Assembly (NCBI GenBank): GCA_021775835.1
Contig: JAJFHC010000081.1
Coordinates: forward strand, 1 to 21,954
DNA from: Hyphomicrobiales bacterium
Lineage (GTDB): Bacteria; Pseudomonadota; Alphaproteobacteria; Rhizobiales; JAJFHC01
Direction of reading: 5' to 3'
DNA length: 21,954 nucleotides
A program made the translations under genes and the position numbers. Shown one piece after another: positions 1 through 7,084 of the stretch. The notes under the pieces are model-generated. The model did no database searches and was not told the DNA's origin. It was given only the letters and a program-made list of their open reading frames with translations. The first letter of the stretch is position 1; each line of letters opens with the position of its first letter.

Positions 1-327
1 TGCTGTCGCATCTCGGACAGTCAGGCAAGGCCGATTGTTGCCAAATACGTTGCTACGGTTACTGAAGTCGAAATTTCCTTCAAGTACGGCGGATCGGGCA
101 AAATGGAAGGTCCAATAGCGCCCGGTATTCAGGTACTTCAGCGGCGATTCTGACAAGGAGATTCAACTGTTCACCCTTGTCGCCGAATTGTGCAAGCGCG
201 TATGTCATTTGTACGCCCTGCGTCACGACGGACGATAACCTGCTGGACTGCACAGGCGCTTCCCCCATCGGAAACTTGTGCTTTTTGAAGTCAGGCGGCA
301 AAATCGGTTCAAAATGGGGAGTTAGAC
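1..327. other. Left edge, no confident gene
   Basis: No gene can be assigned with confidence here. On the plus strand, the frame starting at base 1 is open from the window edge to a stop at 151-153. It could be the last 50 codons of a gene entering from the left, but no known family is recognisable. On the minus strand, 80-301 holds a weak small reading frame, listed separately. The last bases, 314-319, form the ribosome binding site of the next gene. Confidence 0.4.
80..301 (-). CDS. Possible small hypothetical protein, 73 aa
   Basis: This is a minus-strand reading frame of 73 residues opening with TTG. I see no convincing Shine-Dalgarno sequence in front of it. The composition is protein-like, with a basic start, a central stretch rich in small residues and a helix-prone acidic C-terminal half, and codon third positions are moderately GC-rich. 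I see no signal peptide, membrane segment, cysteine pair or known motif. It diverges from the SH3-domain gene at 328. It could equally be an unused frame, or compete with the open plus-strand frame at 1-153. Conservation in related genomes would decide. Confidence 0.25.
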   Translation of the reverse strand: MPPDFKKHKFPMGEAPVQSSRLSSVVTQGVQMTYALAQFGDKGEQLNLLVRIAAEVPEYRALLDLPFCPIRRT

Positions 328-738
328 ATGTTGCATGCTCGGTTCGTAATGAAATTTCTGGTTGTTCTGGTTGGTCTTCTTTCGCTCGTAGTGTCGGCGA
401 CGGCGCAGACGTTCCTTGACCGACCGGTCATGGTTGGTGGCCGAGCGGATGTCGATGCGTGCAGCGGGACAGGCAGCGTAGTGGGCCTTAATCCACAGGG
501 AGACAACTTCCTCGCTGTCAGATCCGGTCCGTCGGCCAACTTCAACAAACTCGATGAACTGTACACAGACGACATCGTTTATTTGTGCGATGTGGCCGGC
601 AAATGGCTTGGCGTCGTTTACACATCGGACGACACTGAATGCGGCATCTTCACGCCGTGGCCCAGGGCTAAATCCTATACCGGCCCATGCCGCGTCGGGT
701 GGGTATTTCGCAAATACGTGCGACCCTTGGCAAACTAG
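328..738 (+). CDS. Secreted SH3-domain protein
   Basis: This gene encodes a 136-residue exported protein with one bacterial SH3 (SH3b-like) domain. Residues 1-27 form a signal peptide: a short basic start, a hydrophobic core (FLVVLVGLLSLVV) and an Ala-x-Ala-like cleavage region near residues 24-27. The signature FLAVRSGPSANFNKLDEL, about residues 61-78, is the usual opening of this fold, in which 'vRsGPs' is followed by a strand carrying polar residues. Four cysteines in the mature part (near 45, 87, 105 and 121) could form disulfides, fitting a periplasmic location. The ATG at 328 is preferred because GGGGAG lies seven bases upstream; the internal Met at codon 8 lacks such a site. SH3b domains often bind peptidoglycan or peptide ligands, but the ligand here is unknown. 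It appears monocistronic and converges on the DUF1203 gene. Confidence 0.85.
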   Translation: MLHARFVMKFLVVLVGLLSLVVSATAQTFLDRPVMVGGRADVDACSGTGSVVGLNPQGDNFLAVRSGPSANFNKLDELYTDDIVYLCDVAGKWLGVVYTSDDTECGIFTPWPRAKSYTGPCRVGWVFRKYVRPLAN

Positions 739-782
739 GGTCTATCGAGGATGGTTTGCACTACCCACAGTAGCCAACCGGC

Positions 783-1256
783 CTATCCCAAATCAATGCG
801 GCACTGGAAGCAGTTGTTCGAGGCCGACCGCACGTGTGCATAGACAATGTCGGGATTTTCGAACAACTGGGATGCCTCCGTTTCGATCTCCTCTGCCGCA
901 ACGATCCGACCCGAACCGTACACTATGCGGTCGTCATGGCCGTATCCCCGGATCAGGAAATTCGGCGTCCTGGACAGAATTTCAGGGCGTTGTTTCGAAG
1001 CTCCAAATCTTTCACAAACTTCGGCATGAAGGAATATCGGCCCCACCTCCGCGTAGGGTTGTGGCTCTCCAAACGGCCGATAGGCGAGCACCAACATAGG
1101 CTCACCGGGCGCTATGAACTCGAGACAATGCCGGCATGGATTACCGGGACCGTTCGAGGTTTGAACTTCGGGCACCTGGCCATTCGCGTCCAGCCCACCG
1201 TTGCGCAAGGCGATCGCCATTTCAGTCGGCATGGCATGAAACTTAATATCGGACAT
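783..1256 (-). CDS. DUF1203 family protein
   Basis: This is a 157-residue cytoplasmic protein recognised as DUF1203 from its conserved pattern: CRHC at 41-44; an aromatic-proline stretch leading to GPIFLHAEVC at 72-81; YGHDDRIVYGSG at 105-116; and a C-terminal CFQCRID at 149-155. The cysteines and histidines look like a metal or redox site, but no biochemical role is established for the family. The frame is open further upstream to 1439, but that would overlap the preceding methyltransferase. The ATG at 1256 has GAGGAG at good spacing, so it is chosen as the start. It lies 79 bases behind the methyltransferase gene on the same strand and is probably co-transcribed with it. Confidence 0.85.
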   Translation of the reverse strand: MSDIKFHAMPTEMAIALRNGGLDANGQVPEVQTSNGPGNPCRHCLEFIAPGEPMLVLAYRPFGEPQPYAEVGPIFLHAEVCERFGASKQRPEILSRTPNFLIRGYGHDDRIVYGSGRIVAAEEIETEASQLFENPDIVYAHVRSASNNCFQCRIDLG

Positions 1257-1335
1257 CTGTTCTAACTCCTCTGCTGTCGCATCCTCAGAGGCAGAAAATC
1301 CTATTTCAAAGTTACGGACCACCCGATCCTTGCGA

Positions 1336-2034
1336 TTACGCCTTTCTGAACGAAATGAGCTTATGGGGCACAATCTTACCGTGACGTTCGGTTTCGTAGG
1401 ATTGATCGGAGATCCGTTCAAGGCCAAGGGCAAGGGCATCTAGTCTGGCGATTTCGGATGGTGTCAACGGCCAGGGCGGACCGTCCAGATTCATCCCCTC
1501 TGCCGCGACGCGTGTGATCATCAACAATGTGCCGCCCTGGCGTACAAGATTGGCGATCGCGGCAAATCCTTTTTCGCGCAACTCTCCCTGAAGGGCCTGA
1601 AGCGTGTAGCATTCATGAACAAGGTCAAAAGCGCCCTGCCAATGTTCAGGCAGGTCAAACAGGTCATTCACACGGTAGTCGACCGATGTGACCGGAAATC
1701 TTCGCTTCGCCCACTGGACAGCGTCGTCCACAAGATCGAATGCCGAGGTTGTATATCCCGCTTCTGCCAGGGCTTCTGCATTGTCACCGAGTCCGCATGC
1801 AACATCGATTGCCGTAAGACCATCGCCCGGATGCTCCGACAACCACTCCAGCAGCCTTGATTTCGGTTCCAGATCGGCCCACGGCACTCCGGCCGGATCG
1901 TCCCCGGCCTGTTGGTATATCCGGTCGAACCAAGTCGCCCCGTCGGGCAGGCTTCCATCTGTCGACGCCAGCATGTCCTGCACGGCGCCACGCGCCGCCG
2001 CCCGGCGTGCCTCGAAGTCATTGTCTCCGGTCAT
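1336..2034 (-). CDS. Class I SAM-dependent methyltransferase
   Basis: The 232-residue product has a class I Rossmann-type methyltransferase fold. Motif I, the SAM-binding loop, is AIDVACGLGDNAEAL at about residues 75-89. It is followed by the acidic end of strand 2 (SAFDLVDDAV, about 97-106), a motif-II-like NDLFDLP (about 123-129), and FDLVHECYTLQAL (about 136-148). The last is typical of the TehB/thiopurine methyltransferase-like branch acting on small molecules. The acceptor substrate cannot be read from sequence. The start at 2034 is chosen because GGAAAG lies just upstream; in-frame earlier starts up to 2100 are possible but less supported. It is the first gene of a likely two-gene operon with the DUF1203 gene and diverges from the membrane-protein gene at 2145. 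Confidence 0.85.
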   Translation of the reverse strand: MTGDNDFEARRAAARGAVQDMLASTDGSLPDGATWFDRIYQQAGDDPAGVPWADLEPKSRLLEWLSEHPGDGLTAIDVACGLGDNAEALAEAGYTTSAFDLVDDAVQWAKRRFPVTSVDYRVNDLFDLPEHWQGAFDLVHECYTLQALQGELREKGFAAIANLVRQGGTLLMITRVAAEGMNLDGPPWPLTPSEIARLDALALGLERISDQSYETERHGKIVPHKLISFRKA

Positions 2035-2144
2035 AGTCTTTCCGCCTGTTTTCTGATGGACCATTGTCTCATATGTATGGCACTCAATGAGGAAATCCAC
2101 GACGTTGCAGTTGAGACCTGTGTCACGATGTTAGGTTCAGCGCC

Positions 2145-2693
2145 ATGCGAAGTATTCTGCAAACCGGACTATTGACCTCAATCTCTACGATGATTGGAAT
2201 CACTCTACCGCCGACTCTCCTTTTGGGCCTTGGCTCGGGGTATTCTGATGACTCATTCTACACCCTCGATTCACAAGGCCGATCCGGGCTGGTTTTGCTG
2301 TCAGCCGTTCTCACCGTTGTCCTGTTCACATTGAGTGTATGGAAGACACGCACGATCCTCACGTCCAACGTTTGCATTCAACCGTTTCAAAGAGCATTGC
2401 TTTGCGCGTTTGATCTTGTAAGCACTTTGGTTTTCCTCTACCTGGCGCTGTATCTGGTGCCGCAAATGTACTACCTCTATTACCAACGGATTATTGATGG
2501 TCTGCCGACCCAATTGGTCATCGGCTGGCCGCCATCTCTCTACGACTTCCTGAAGATGTCAATTTCTCGCGGACCGGAGTCACTTTCGTATCACTTGCAG
2601 GGAGCCATCATAAGAACGCTGTTGGTGTTAACTCTCCTGCTGCACACCACATGGAAACATTTCGCAGGATCTGCTCACCGGCAAGCGGATTGA
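2145..2693 (+). CDS. Hypothetical four-helix membrane protein
   Basis: This 182-residue protein is not recognised. It has about four hydrophobic segments: near residues 10-32, 48-67, 83-108 and 152-170. Between segments three and four lies an aromatic loop (MYYLYYQR) and a proline/tryptophan-containing stretch. The C-terminus is basic and histidine-containing. No catalytic motif is visible. Its 3' end lies 80 bases before the chosen adenylate cyclase start, on the same strand, so the two may be co-transcribed. The ribosome binding site is weak (AGG about nine bases upstream). The hydrophobic pattern and good length make a real inner-membrane protein likely. Confidence 0.65.
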   Translation: MRSILQTGLLTSISTMIGITLPPTLLLGLGSGYSDDSFYTLDSQGRSGLVLLSAVLTVVLFTLSVWKTRTILTSNVCIQPFQRALLCAFDLVSTLVFLYLALYLVPQMYYLYYQRIIDGLPTQLVIGWPPSLYDFLKMSISRGPESLSYHLQGAIIRTLLVLTLLLHTTWKHFAGSAHRQAD

Positions 2694-2773
2694 ATTCGAC
2701 AATCGTTCTTTCAGTTCGCCGCCGAATACCCATATTGTCGAGACAACTCCCAATTCTCAGGCCGGCATCACGA

Positions 2774-4612
2774 ATGACCCAGAATAAACCACCAAGCCGC
2801 GGCATGCGGATTACGGTTTTGCTTGTAATCGCGATCGGCGGAATTGTCTTCCTGTCCACCGGCCTGACGCTTATTCTGGCTGGAAAGGCGGCATATCGAA
2901 ATACTTGGGAGCTGCTGCAGCAAAGTACGTCCCTGCTCATTGAATCGGTCGAGGACGAAGTTCGTGACCATATCCAACCCGCCAAAGACATCGCCGAGTA
3001 CATTGCCACGCTCGTCGCCAATGGCGAACTCGATCCAGCTAACCACGAACGCCTGTTGGGGACCCTGAAAGGCGCCATTGCCGCGGCCCCTCAAGTGGCG
3101 GGCGTCGTGCTGTGGGACAAGAATTTTCAGGAAACACTGGTCTTACGAGAACCGAACGGCAAGCTGACGGTTACTCAGGGAGAGACCGTAACCGATCCCG
3201 GTCTCATGCGTATGATCAACGCCACCCGAATGGGCGGCAAGGCACGGTGGGGTCAACCAGGGGGCAAGGACGGCAAGACCTATATCAATGCCGGCGCACC
3301 GCTTTTCCACAATGGTGAATACTGGGGTGTCGTATCCGCCGGTGTCACGGTATCGGAATTTTCGTCGAACCTGAAAGCCCTCGGCCGGGAACTGGACATG
3401 ACGGCGTTCATACTATTTGGCGATCATTTTGTGCTCGCCCACCCTGAGCTCATCGAACCAGGCAAGAAAGCAGACGTTGCCAAGACGTCCTTCCTGTCCC
3501 CAGTCAAAGCGATCAAAGATCCCGTCGTACACGCCTTTCGTGACACGCCGGCAATCAAGGATCCCAAGATAAAGGACGTCGAGATCCGGGAACTGGATGT
3601 CGACGGCACATCCTATCTGGCACTGTCGAGAACAAACTCGACCTTCGGCGATGTGCCTTGGCATATCGGAATTTACGCACCTCTCGATGATCTCGACGAT
3701 CAAGTGCAGCGTTTTATAGGTTCGATGATTGCGGGCATCGGTGTATTGTTCCTCGCCATTGTGTGCGCCATATTCCTTGCGCGCAGAATTGCCCGCCCAA
3801 TTCTCATTCTGTCCGATGCCGCAGAACGCGTAGGACGACTTGAACTCGACGCCATCAAACCGTTACCCAGATCCCGCATCCGAGAATTGGACGAGCAGTC
3901 CGTGGCCTTCAATCGGATGGTGGAAGGGCTGAAATGGTTCGAAACCTACGTGCCCAAGACACTGGTCAAACGCCTGATCGCGGATCAGGGCGTTCCAACC
4001 GTCGACTCCCGGGAAGCCGAACTCACTGTCATGTTTACCGATATCGTCGGTTTCACAGCCATTACAGAATCCATGGCGCCGGGTGACGTCGCCGAAATGC
4101 TGAATGACTATTTCGAAATCCTGGGCACATGTATCGAAGCCGAAGGCGGAACGCTGGACAAATACATCGGTGACGCCGTCATGGCTTTTTGGGGCGCGCC
4201 GGAGGATCAACCCGACAATGCTGCACGTGCCTGCCGGGCGGCGCTGCGGATTGGGCAGGCTCTTGATGAAGCTGCCGGAAAGGGTAGTCGGTTTCCGAAG
4301 CTGAGAACCAAAATTGCATTGCATACGGGCCCCCTTCTCGTGGGAAATATCGGCGCCCGGTCGAGAATGAATTATACTGTGATTGGAGATACGGTGAACA
4401 CGTGTAGCCGTATCGAGTCTCTCTGCAGCAGTTTCGATGACGGCGGCTCAACAATCACGCTGGTCAGTGAAGACACCGTCAGGCGGGTCACTGAAGGCAT
4501 CTCTGACGACGGCGATGCATTTCAATTTGAAGACGTGGGTTCATTCGATGTGAAGGGGCGCGCAGCGCCAGTCGCCGTACAGCGATTGCGGCCAAATGAA
4601 CCAACGACGTAA
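2774..4612 (+). CDS. Cache-HAMP class III adenylate cyclase
   Basis: The 612-residue membrane receptor makes cAMP from ATP. Order of parts: membrane helix (12-37); periplasmic Cache-type sensor (about 40-310); second helix (about 315-337); HAMP linker (338-390); class III cyclase domain (about 412-605). The metal-binding aspartates are D423 in FTDIVGFT and D467 in GDAVMAFWG. K463 (LDKYIGD) fits adenine recognition. T535 in NYTVIGDTVN fits class IIIb cyclases, in which Thr replaces the usual Asp. N542 and R546 are the transition-state residues. All key residues are present, so it should be active as a homodimer. The frame is open upstream to 2651, but those codons overlap the previous gene and look non-coding, so ATG 2774 is used. 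Its ribosome binding site is weak. The sensor ligand is unknown. Confidence 0.93.
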   Translation: MTQNKPPSRGMRITVLLVIAIGGIVFLSTGLTLILAGKAAYRNTWELLQQSTSLLIESVEDEVRDHIQPAKDIAEYIATLVANGELDPANHERLLGTLKGAIAAAPQVAGVVLWDKNFQETLVLREPNGKLTVTQGETVTDPGLMRMINATRMGGKARWGQPGGKDGKTYINAGAPLFHNGEYWGVVSAGVTVSEFSSNLKALGRELDMTAFILFGDHFVLAHPELIEPGKKADVAKTSFLSPVKAIKDPVVHAFRDTPAIKDPKIKDVEIRELDVDGTSYLALSRTNSTFGDVPWHIGIYAPLDDLDDQVQRFIGSMIAGIGVLFLAIVCAIFLARRIARPILILSDAAERVGRLELDAIKPLPRSRIRELDEQSVAFNRMVEGLKWFETYVPKTLVKRLIADQGVPTVDSREAELTVMFTDIVGFTAITESMAPGDVAEMLNDYFEILGTCIEAEGGTLDKYIGDAVMAFWGAPEDQPDNAARACRAALRIGQALDEAAGKGSRFPKLRTKIALHTGPLLVGNIGARSRMNYTVIGDTVNTCSRIESLCSSFDDGGSTITLVSEDTVRRVTEGISDDGDAFQFEDVGSFDVKGRAAPVAVQRLRPNEPTT

Positions 4613-4633
4613 TTGACATGTCCGTGGTTACGA

Positions 4634-4674
4634 AGTGGCGAAAAATGCGGCTTCACTCTCCTGACCTCGCCACT
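4634..4674. repeat. Inverted repeat, 8-bp arms
   Basis: AGTGGCGA at 4634-4641 is the exact reverse complement of TCGCCACT at 4667-4674, with 25 bases between. It lies between the cyclase gene and the exporter gene. There is no following T-run, so it is not a typical intrinsic terminator. It could be an mRNA hairpin or a regulator site. Confidence 0.4.
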
Positions 4675-4697
4675 CCCAAGATACCGGATGTTCCACC

Positions 4698-5576
4698 GTG
4701 CCCAACCTCCTGCTCTATCTCATTGTCGTTCTCGTCTGGGGCTCCACATGGATCATGATCAGATTCCAGGTTGGGGTGGTTGAACCGGAACTTTCGGTCG
4801 CGTACAGGTTCGCGATCGCTTCGGTCTGCATGTTGTTATGGGCCTGGCTGCTGCGTCTTCCACTTCGCTTTAGTCCGCGTGACCATATGTTTATCGCGCT
4901 CCAGGGCGCCTTAATCTTCTCGGTCAACTTCTTCCTGTTCTATCAAGCGACAAACCTGCTCACCACCGGTCTCATTGCCGTCGTCTTCTCTACCAGTTCC
5001 ATTCTGACAATGTTGGTCAGTTCGGTGCTTCGTCGGCGCCTCCCCGACATCCGGCTCATTCTCGGTACATTGCTCGGGATTACGGGTGTTGGCGCGATAT
5101 TCTGGACCGAACTCGCTACTTTCGACTTTGGGTCTGGTGCCGGATATGGCCTGCTGCTCAGCGTTGGAGGGACGTTCTGCTTTTCGCTTGGCGGTATTGT
5201 CTCAGGACGAAATCAGGCCGCGGGCCTTTCCGTGCGCGGGAGCACAGCCTGGGCCATGGCCTACGGCACATTGGTGTTATTCACGATCATGGTCATCAAA
5301 GGCGGCAGTTTGAATTTCGATCCATCATTGCCATATGTGAGTTCGCTTCTGTTTCTCGCGATTTTTGGATCGGTTCTGGCCTTTGCCTGCTATTTCGCCT
5401 TGATTGCGCGTATTGGTGCGGAACGGGCAGCTTATGCGACAGTGCTCTTTCCGATCGTGGCTCTGTCGATTTCAACTGTCTTCGAGGGATATCAGTGGAG
5501 CACGCCGGCGCTGGTCGGCGTTGTCCTCACGATCATCGGAAATGTCATGGTCCTGATGCTTAAAACCAAAACCTAG
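4698..5576 (+). CDS. EamA/DMT family exporter
   Basis: This 292-residue inner-membrane protein has about ten hydrophobic helices arranged as two EamA repeats of five. That is the layout of drug/metabolite transporters of the RhaT/YdcZ/EamA superfamily. The opening LIVVLVWGSTWIMIRFQVG (about residues 8-26) is a family signature. The second repeat ends in LVGVVLTIIGNVMVLMLK, typical of the last helix. Members export amino acids, purines or other metabolites; the substrate cannot be assigned. The start is GTG at 4698; an ATG at 4688 is out of frame. No strong ribosome binding site is visible. It converges on the DUF3616 gene with a 42-base gap. Confidence 0.88.
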   Translation: MPNLLLYLIVVLVWGSTWIMIRFQVGVVEPELSVAYRFAIASVCMLLWAWLLRLPLRFSPRDHMFIALQGALIFSVNFFLFYQATNLLTTGLIAVVFSTSSILTMLVSSVLRRRLPDIRLILGTLLGITGVGAIFWTELATFDFGSGAGYGLLLSVGGTFCFSLGGIVSGRNQAAGLSVRGSTAWAMAYGTLVLFTIMVIKGGSLNFDPSLPYVSSLLFLAIFGSVLAFACYFALIARIGAERAAYATVLFPIVALSISTVFEGYQWSTPALVGVVLTIIGNVMVLMLKTKT

Positions 5577-5618
5577 ACGAGATCAACGGCAGTTCGCTGT
5601 TCTGTGCCATGACAGAGA

Positions 5619-6827
5619 TCACTCTACCGAGATGCGATAACTCACAGGTCCGCCATTCGTTTCGCCATCGAAAAAGAAAAGAACTTCCACTTCGGCTTCG
5701 GTCCGGTTGTGCCGGAAAACAGTCATTGTTTCAGGCGCAGGCGATTTCTTTGTGAACTCTCCGATTTTACGGATTTCCTCGGATGACGGCCCGCCCCAAT
5801 ACCACAACGTCGAGAGAACATTTTCACCTTGCTTGAATTCGGCGCAGTCCCCCTTTTCCGCTGATTTCGCTTGCGAGGTGCCGGATAGAACCAAGAATCC
5901 CTGTCCAAACGGTTCCAGGGCGCGAATTCCGGCGCCCGTTTCCAGCTTCAGTGTATGTAGTTCCGGGGAATCGATTTCGCCCTTCAGATAAGCTTCAGTT
6001 TTTTCGGAAAACACAAAAGCGACATCGCCATCGATCGGGCTTCGCAGACCGAAAAACACCTTGTCGTTGTGACTGGCCAGACCTTCGATGTTGAATCCAT
6101 TGTCTTGCAGACACTTTCCCCAACTGTTCCGAAATGTTTCCGGAGCCTGCCTGGCAAGATGCTTAAACAGGCGATGCACCATTCCTTTGGGTCCATTGTC
6201 GAGCGCCCGCACGCCTGCAGCCACTGGTCGGCCGTCGTCTTCTTTGTTGCGTTGTGTGGGCCAGACACTCAGGCCACCTTCTTCGAAATTTACCAGGAAT
6301 GTGCCAAACCGTTCAGACTGACTGTTGCCTTTGCGCGAAAGCCCGTGAGAGCCCGTCAAAAGGATGCCGTTGTCGACCACCGCGGCCCCTTCGATGTCGA
6401 GTTCCTTCTGCTTTTTCTTATCGTTGCCGTTCTTGCTGACAGCAGTCTCCTCGAGGTAGACAAAACGAACCGGCGTTATCGTGTGAGCATCACGGTCAAG
6501 CCGGACGACTTCGGCAAACCGGGTTTCGTCCGATGCCACAACGCAATGTGTCGCGGACACGCATGCCATTGCGCTGACGTCGTTTGTGCTATCGACAAGT
6601 TTACGTGCACTTATGGCCGGCTTCACGCACCAACCGCGCCCAGGCACTGGCTCACCATCGACCTTGAATGTCGGTATGTCTCTAGGCTTGCATTCTGTGA
6701 CTTGAGTTGACTGGCCAGTAGAGGGCCCCGGGAAAACCACCCAAACTGTCAACAAGGAGAAGCCGCCAGCGAACAAAGCCTTGATCGCGACACCTGAACA
6801 ACGTCTTTTTGCAGCAACCCCTACCAC
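5619..6827 (-). CDS. DUF3616 family protein, membrane-anchored or secreted
   Basis: This is a 402-residue protein of the DUF3616 family. A basic N-terminus followed by a hydrophobic segment (about 14-33) acts as a signal peptide or anchor, so the bulk should be periplasmic. Family-like elements are DIEGAAVVDNGILLTGSHG at about 144-162, followed by a basic SRKG stretch, and a second copy of the theme, NIEGLASHNDKVFFGLRSP, at about 246-264. These repeated 'IEG-x(n)-G' units suggest a beta-propeller-like fold, which is inferred. Cysteines near 46, 67, 89 and 95 could pair in the periplasm. No enzyme activity is known. The GTG at 6827 is chosen because GAGG lies six bases upstream. Confidence 0.8.
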   Translation of the reverse strand: MVGVAAKRRCSGVAIKALFAGGFSLLTVWVVFPGPSTGQSTQVTECKPRDIPTFKVDGEPVPGRGWCVKPAISARKLVDSTNDVSAMACVSATHCVVASDETRFAEVVRLDRDAHTITPVRFVYLEETAVSKNGNDKKKQKELDIEGAAVVDNGILLTGSHGLSRKGNSQSERFGTFLVNFEEGGLSVWPTQRNKEDDGRPVAAGVRALDNGPKGMVHRLFKHLARQAPETFRNSWGKCLQDNGFNIEGLASHNDKVFFGLRSPIDGDVAFVFSEKTEAYLKGEIDSPELHTLKLETGAGIRALEPFGQGFLVLSGTSQAKSAEKGDCAEFKQGENVLSTLWYWGGPSSEEIRKIGEFTKKSPAPETMTVFRHNRTEAEVEVLFFFDGETNGGPVSYRISVE

Positions 6828-6929
6828 TCATTACCTCACAGTTCAGCCCTGACACCTGCCACGGTTGACCACGCAATCATAGCCAAATTGGGGCAACAAT
6901 GGGAGTCACCGCTTCAACCGGTCGCAAGG

Positions 6930-6944
6930 CCTGAATTTTTCAGG
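6930..6944. promoter_or_regulatory. Candidate operator palindrome upstream of the molybdenum subunit gene
   Basis: CCTGAA-TTT-TTCAGG is a perfect palindrome with a 3-base centre, located 141 bases before the 7085 start in a 257-base intergenic region that holds no other recognisable feature. It could bind a dimeric regulator of the divergent genes at 6827 and 7085. The protein that would bind is not known. Confidence 0.35.
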
Positions 6945-7084
6945 TGTGTGCCGTCCGAATTCGATCAGAGTATGCCGGGTAATAGATGCAAATTTTGGCC
7001 ATTGAAAGATCCAGCTAATTTGCCGGTCCCGCTTTTGCGTCGTGCATGGTATAGGCAGCGAAAGACAATACAGAGGGTAATGTT

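Noticed and set aside
2651..2773. Longer start of the adenylate cyclase
   Set aside because: These 41 codons overlap the preceding membrane-protein gene and have an unnatural arginine/serine composition; ATG 2774 directly precedes the first membrane helix.
5601..5616. TCTGT/ACAGA hairpin between converging genes as a terminator
   Set aside because: Only five base pairs and no T-run on either strand.
6069..6710. 213-codon plus-strand frame
   Set aside because: Antisense to the DUF3616 gene and without family features or a ribosome binding site.
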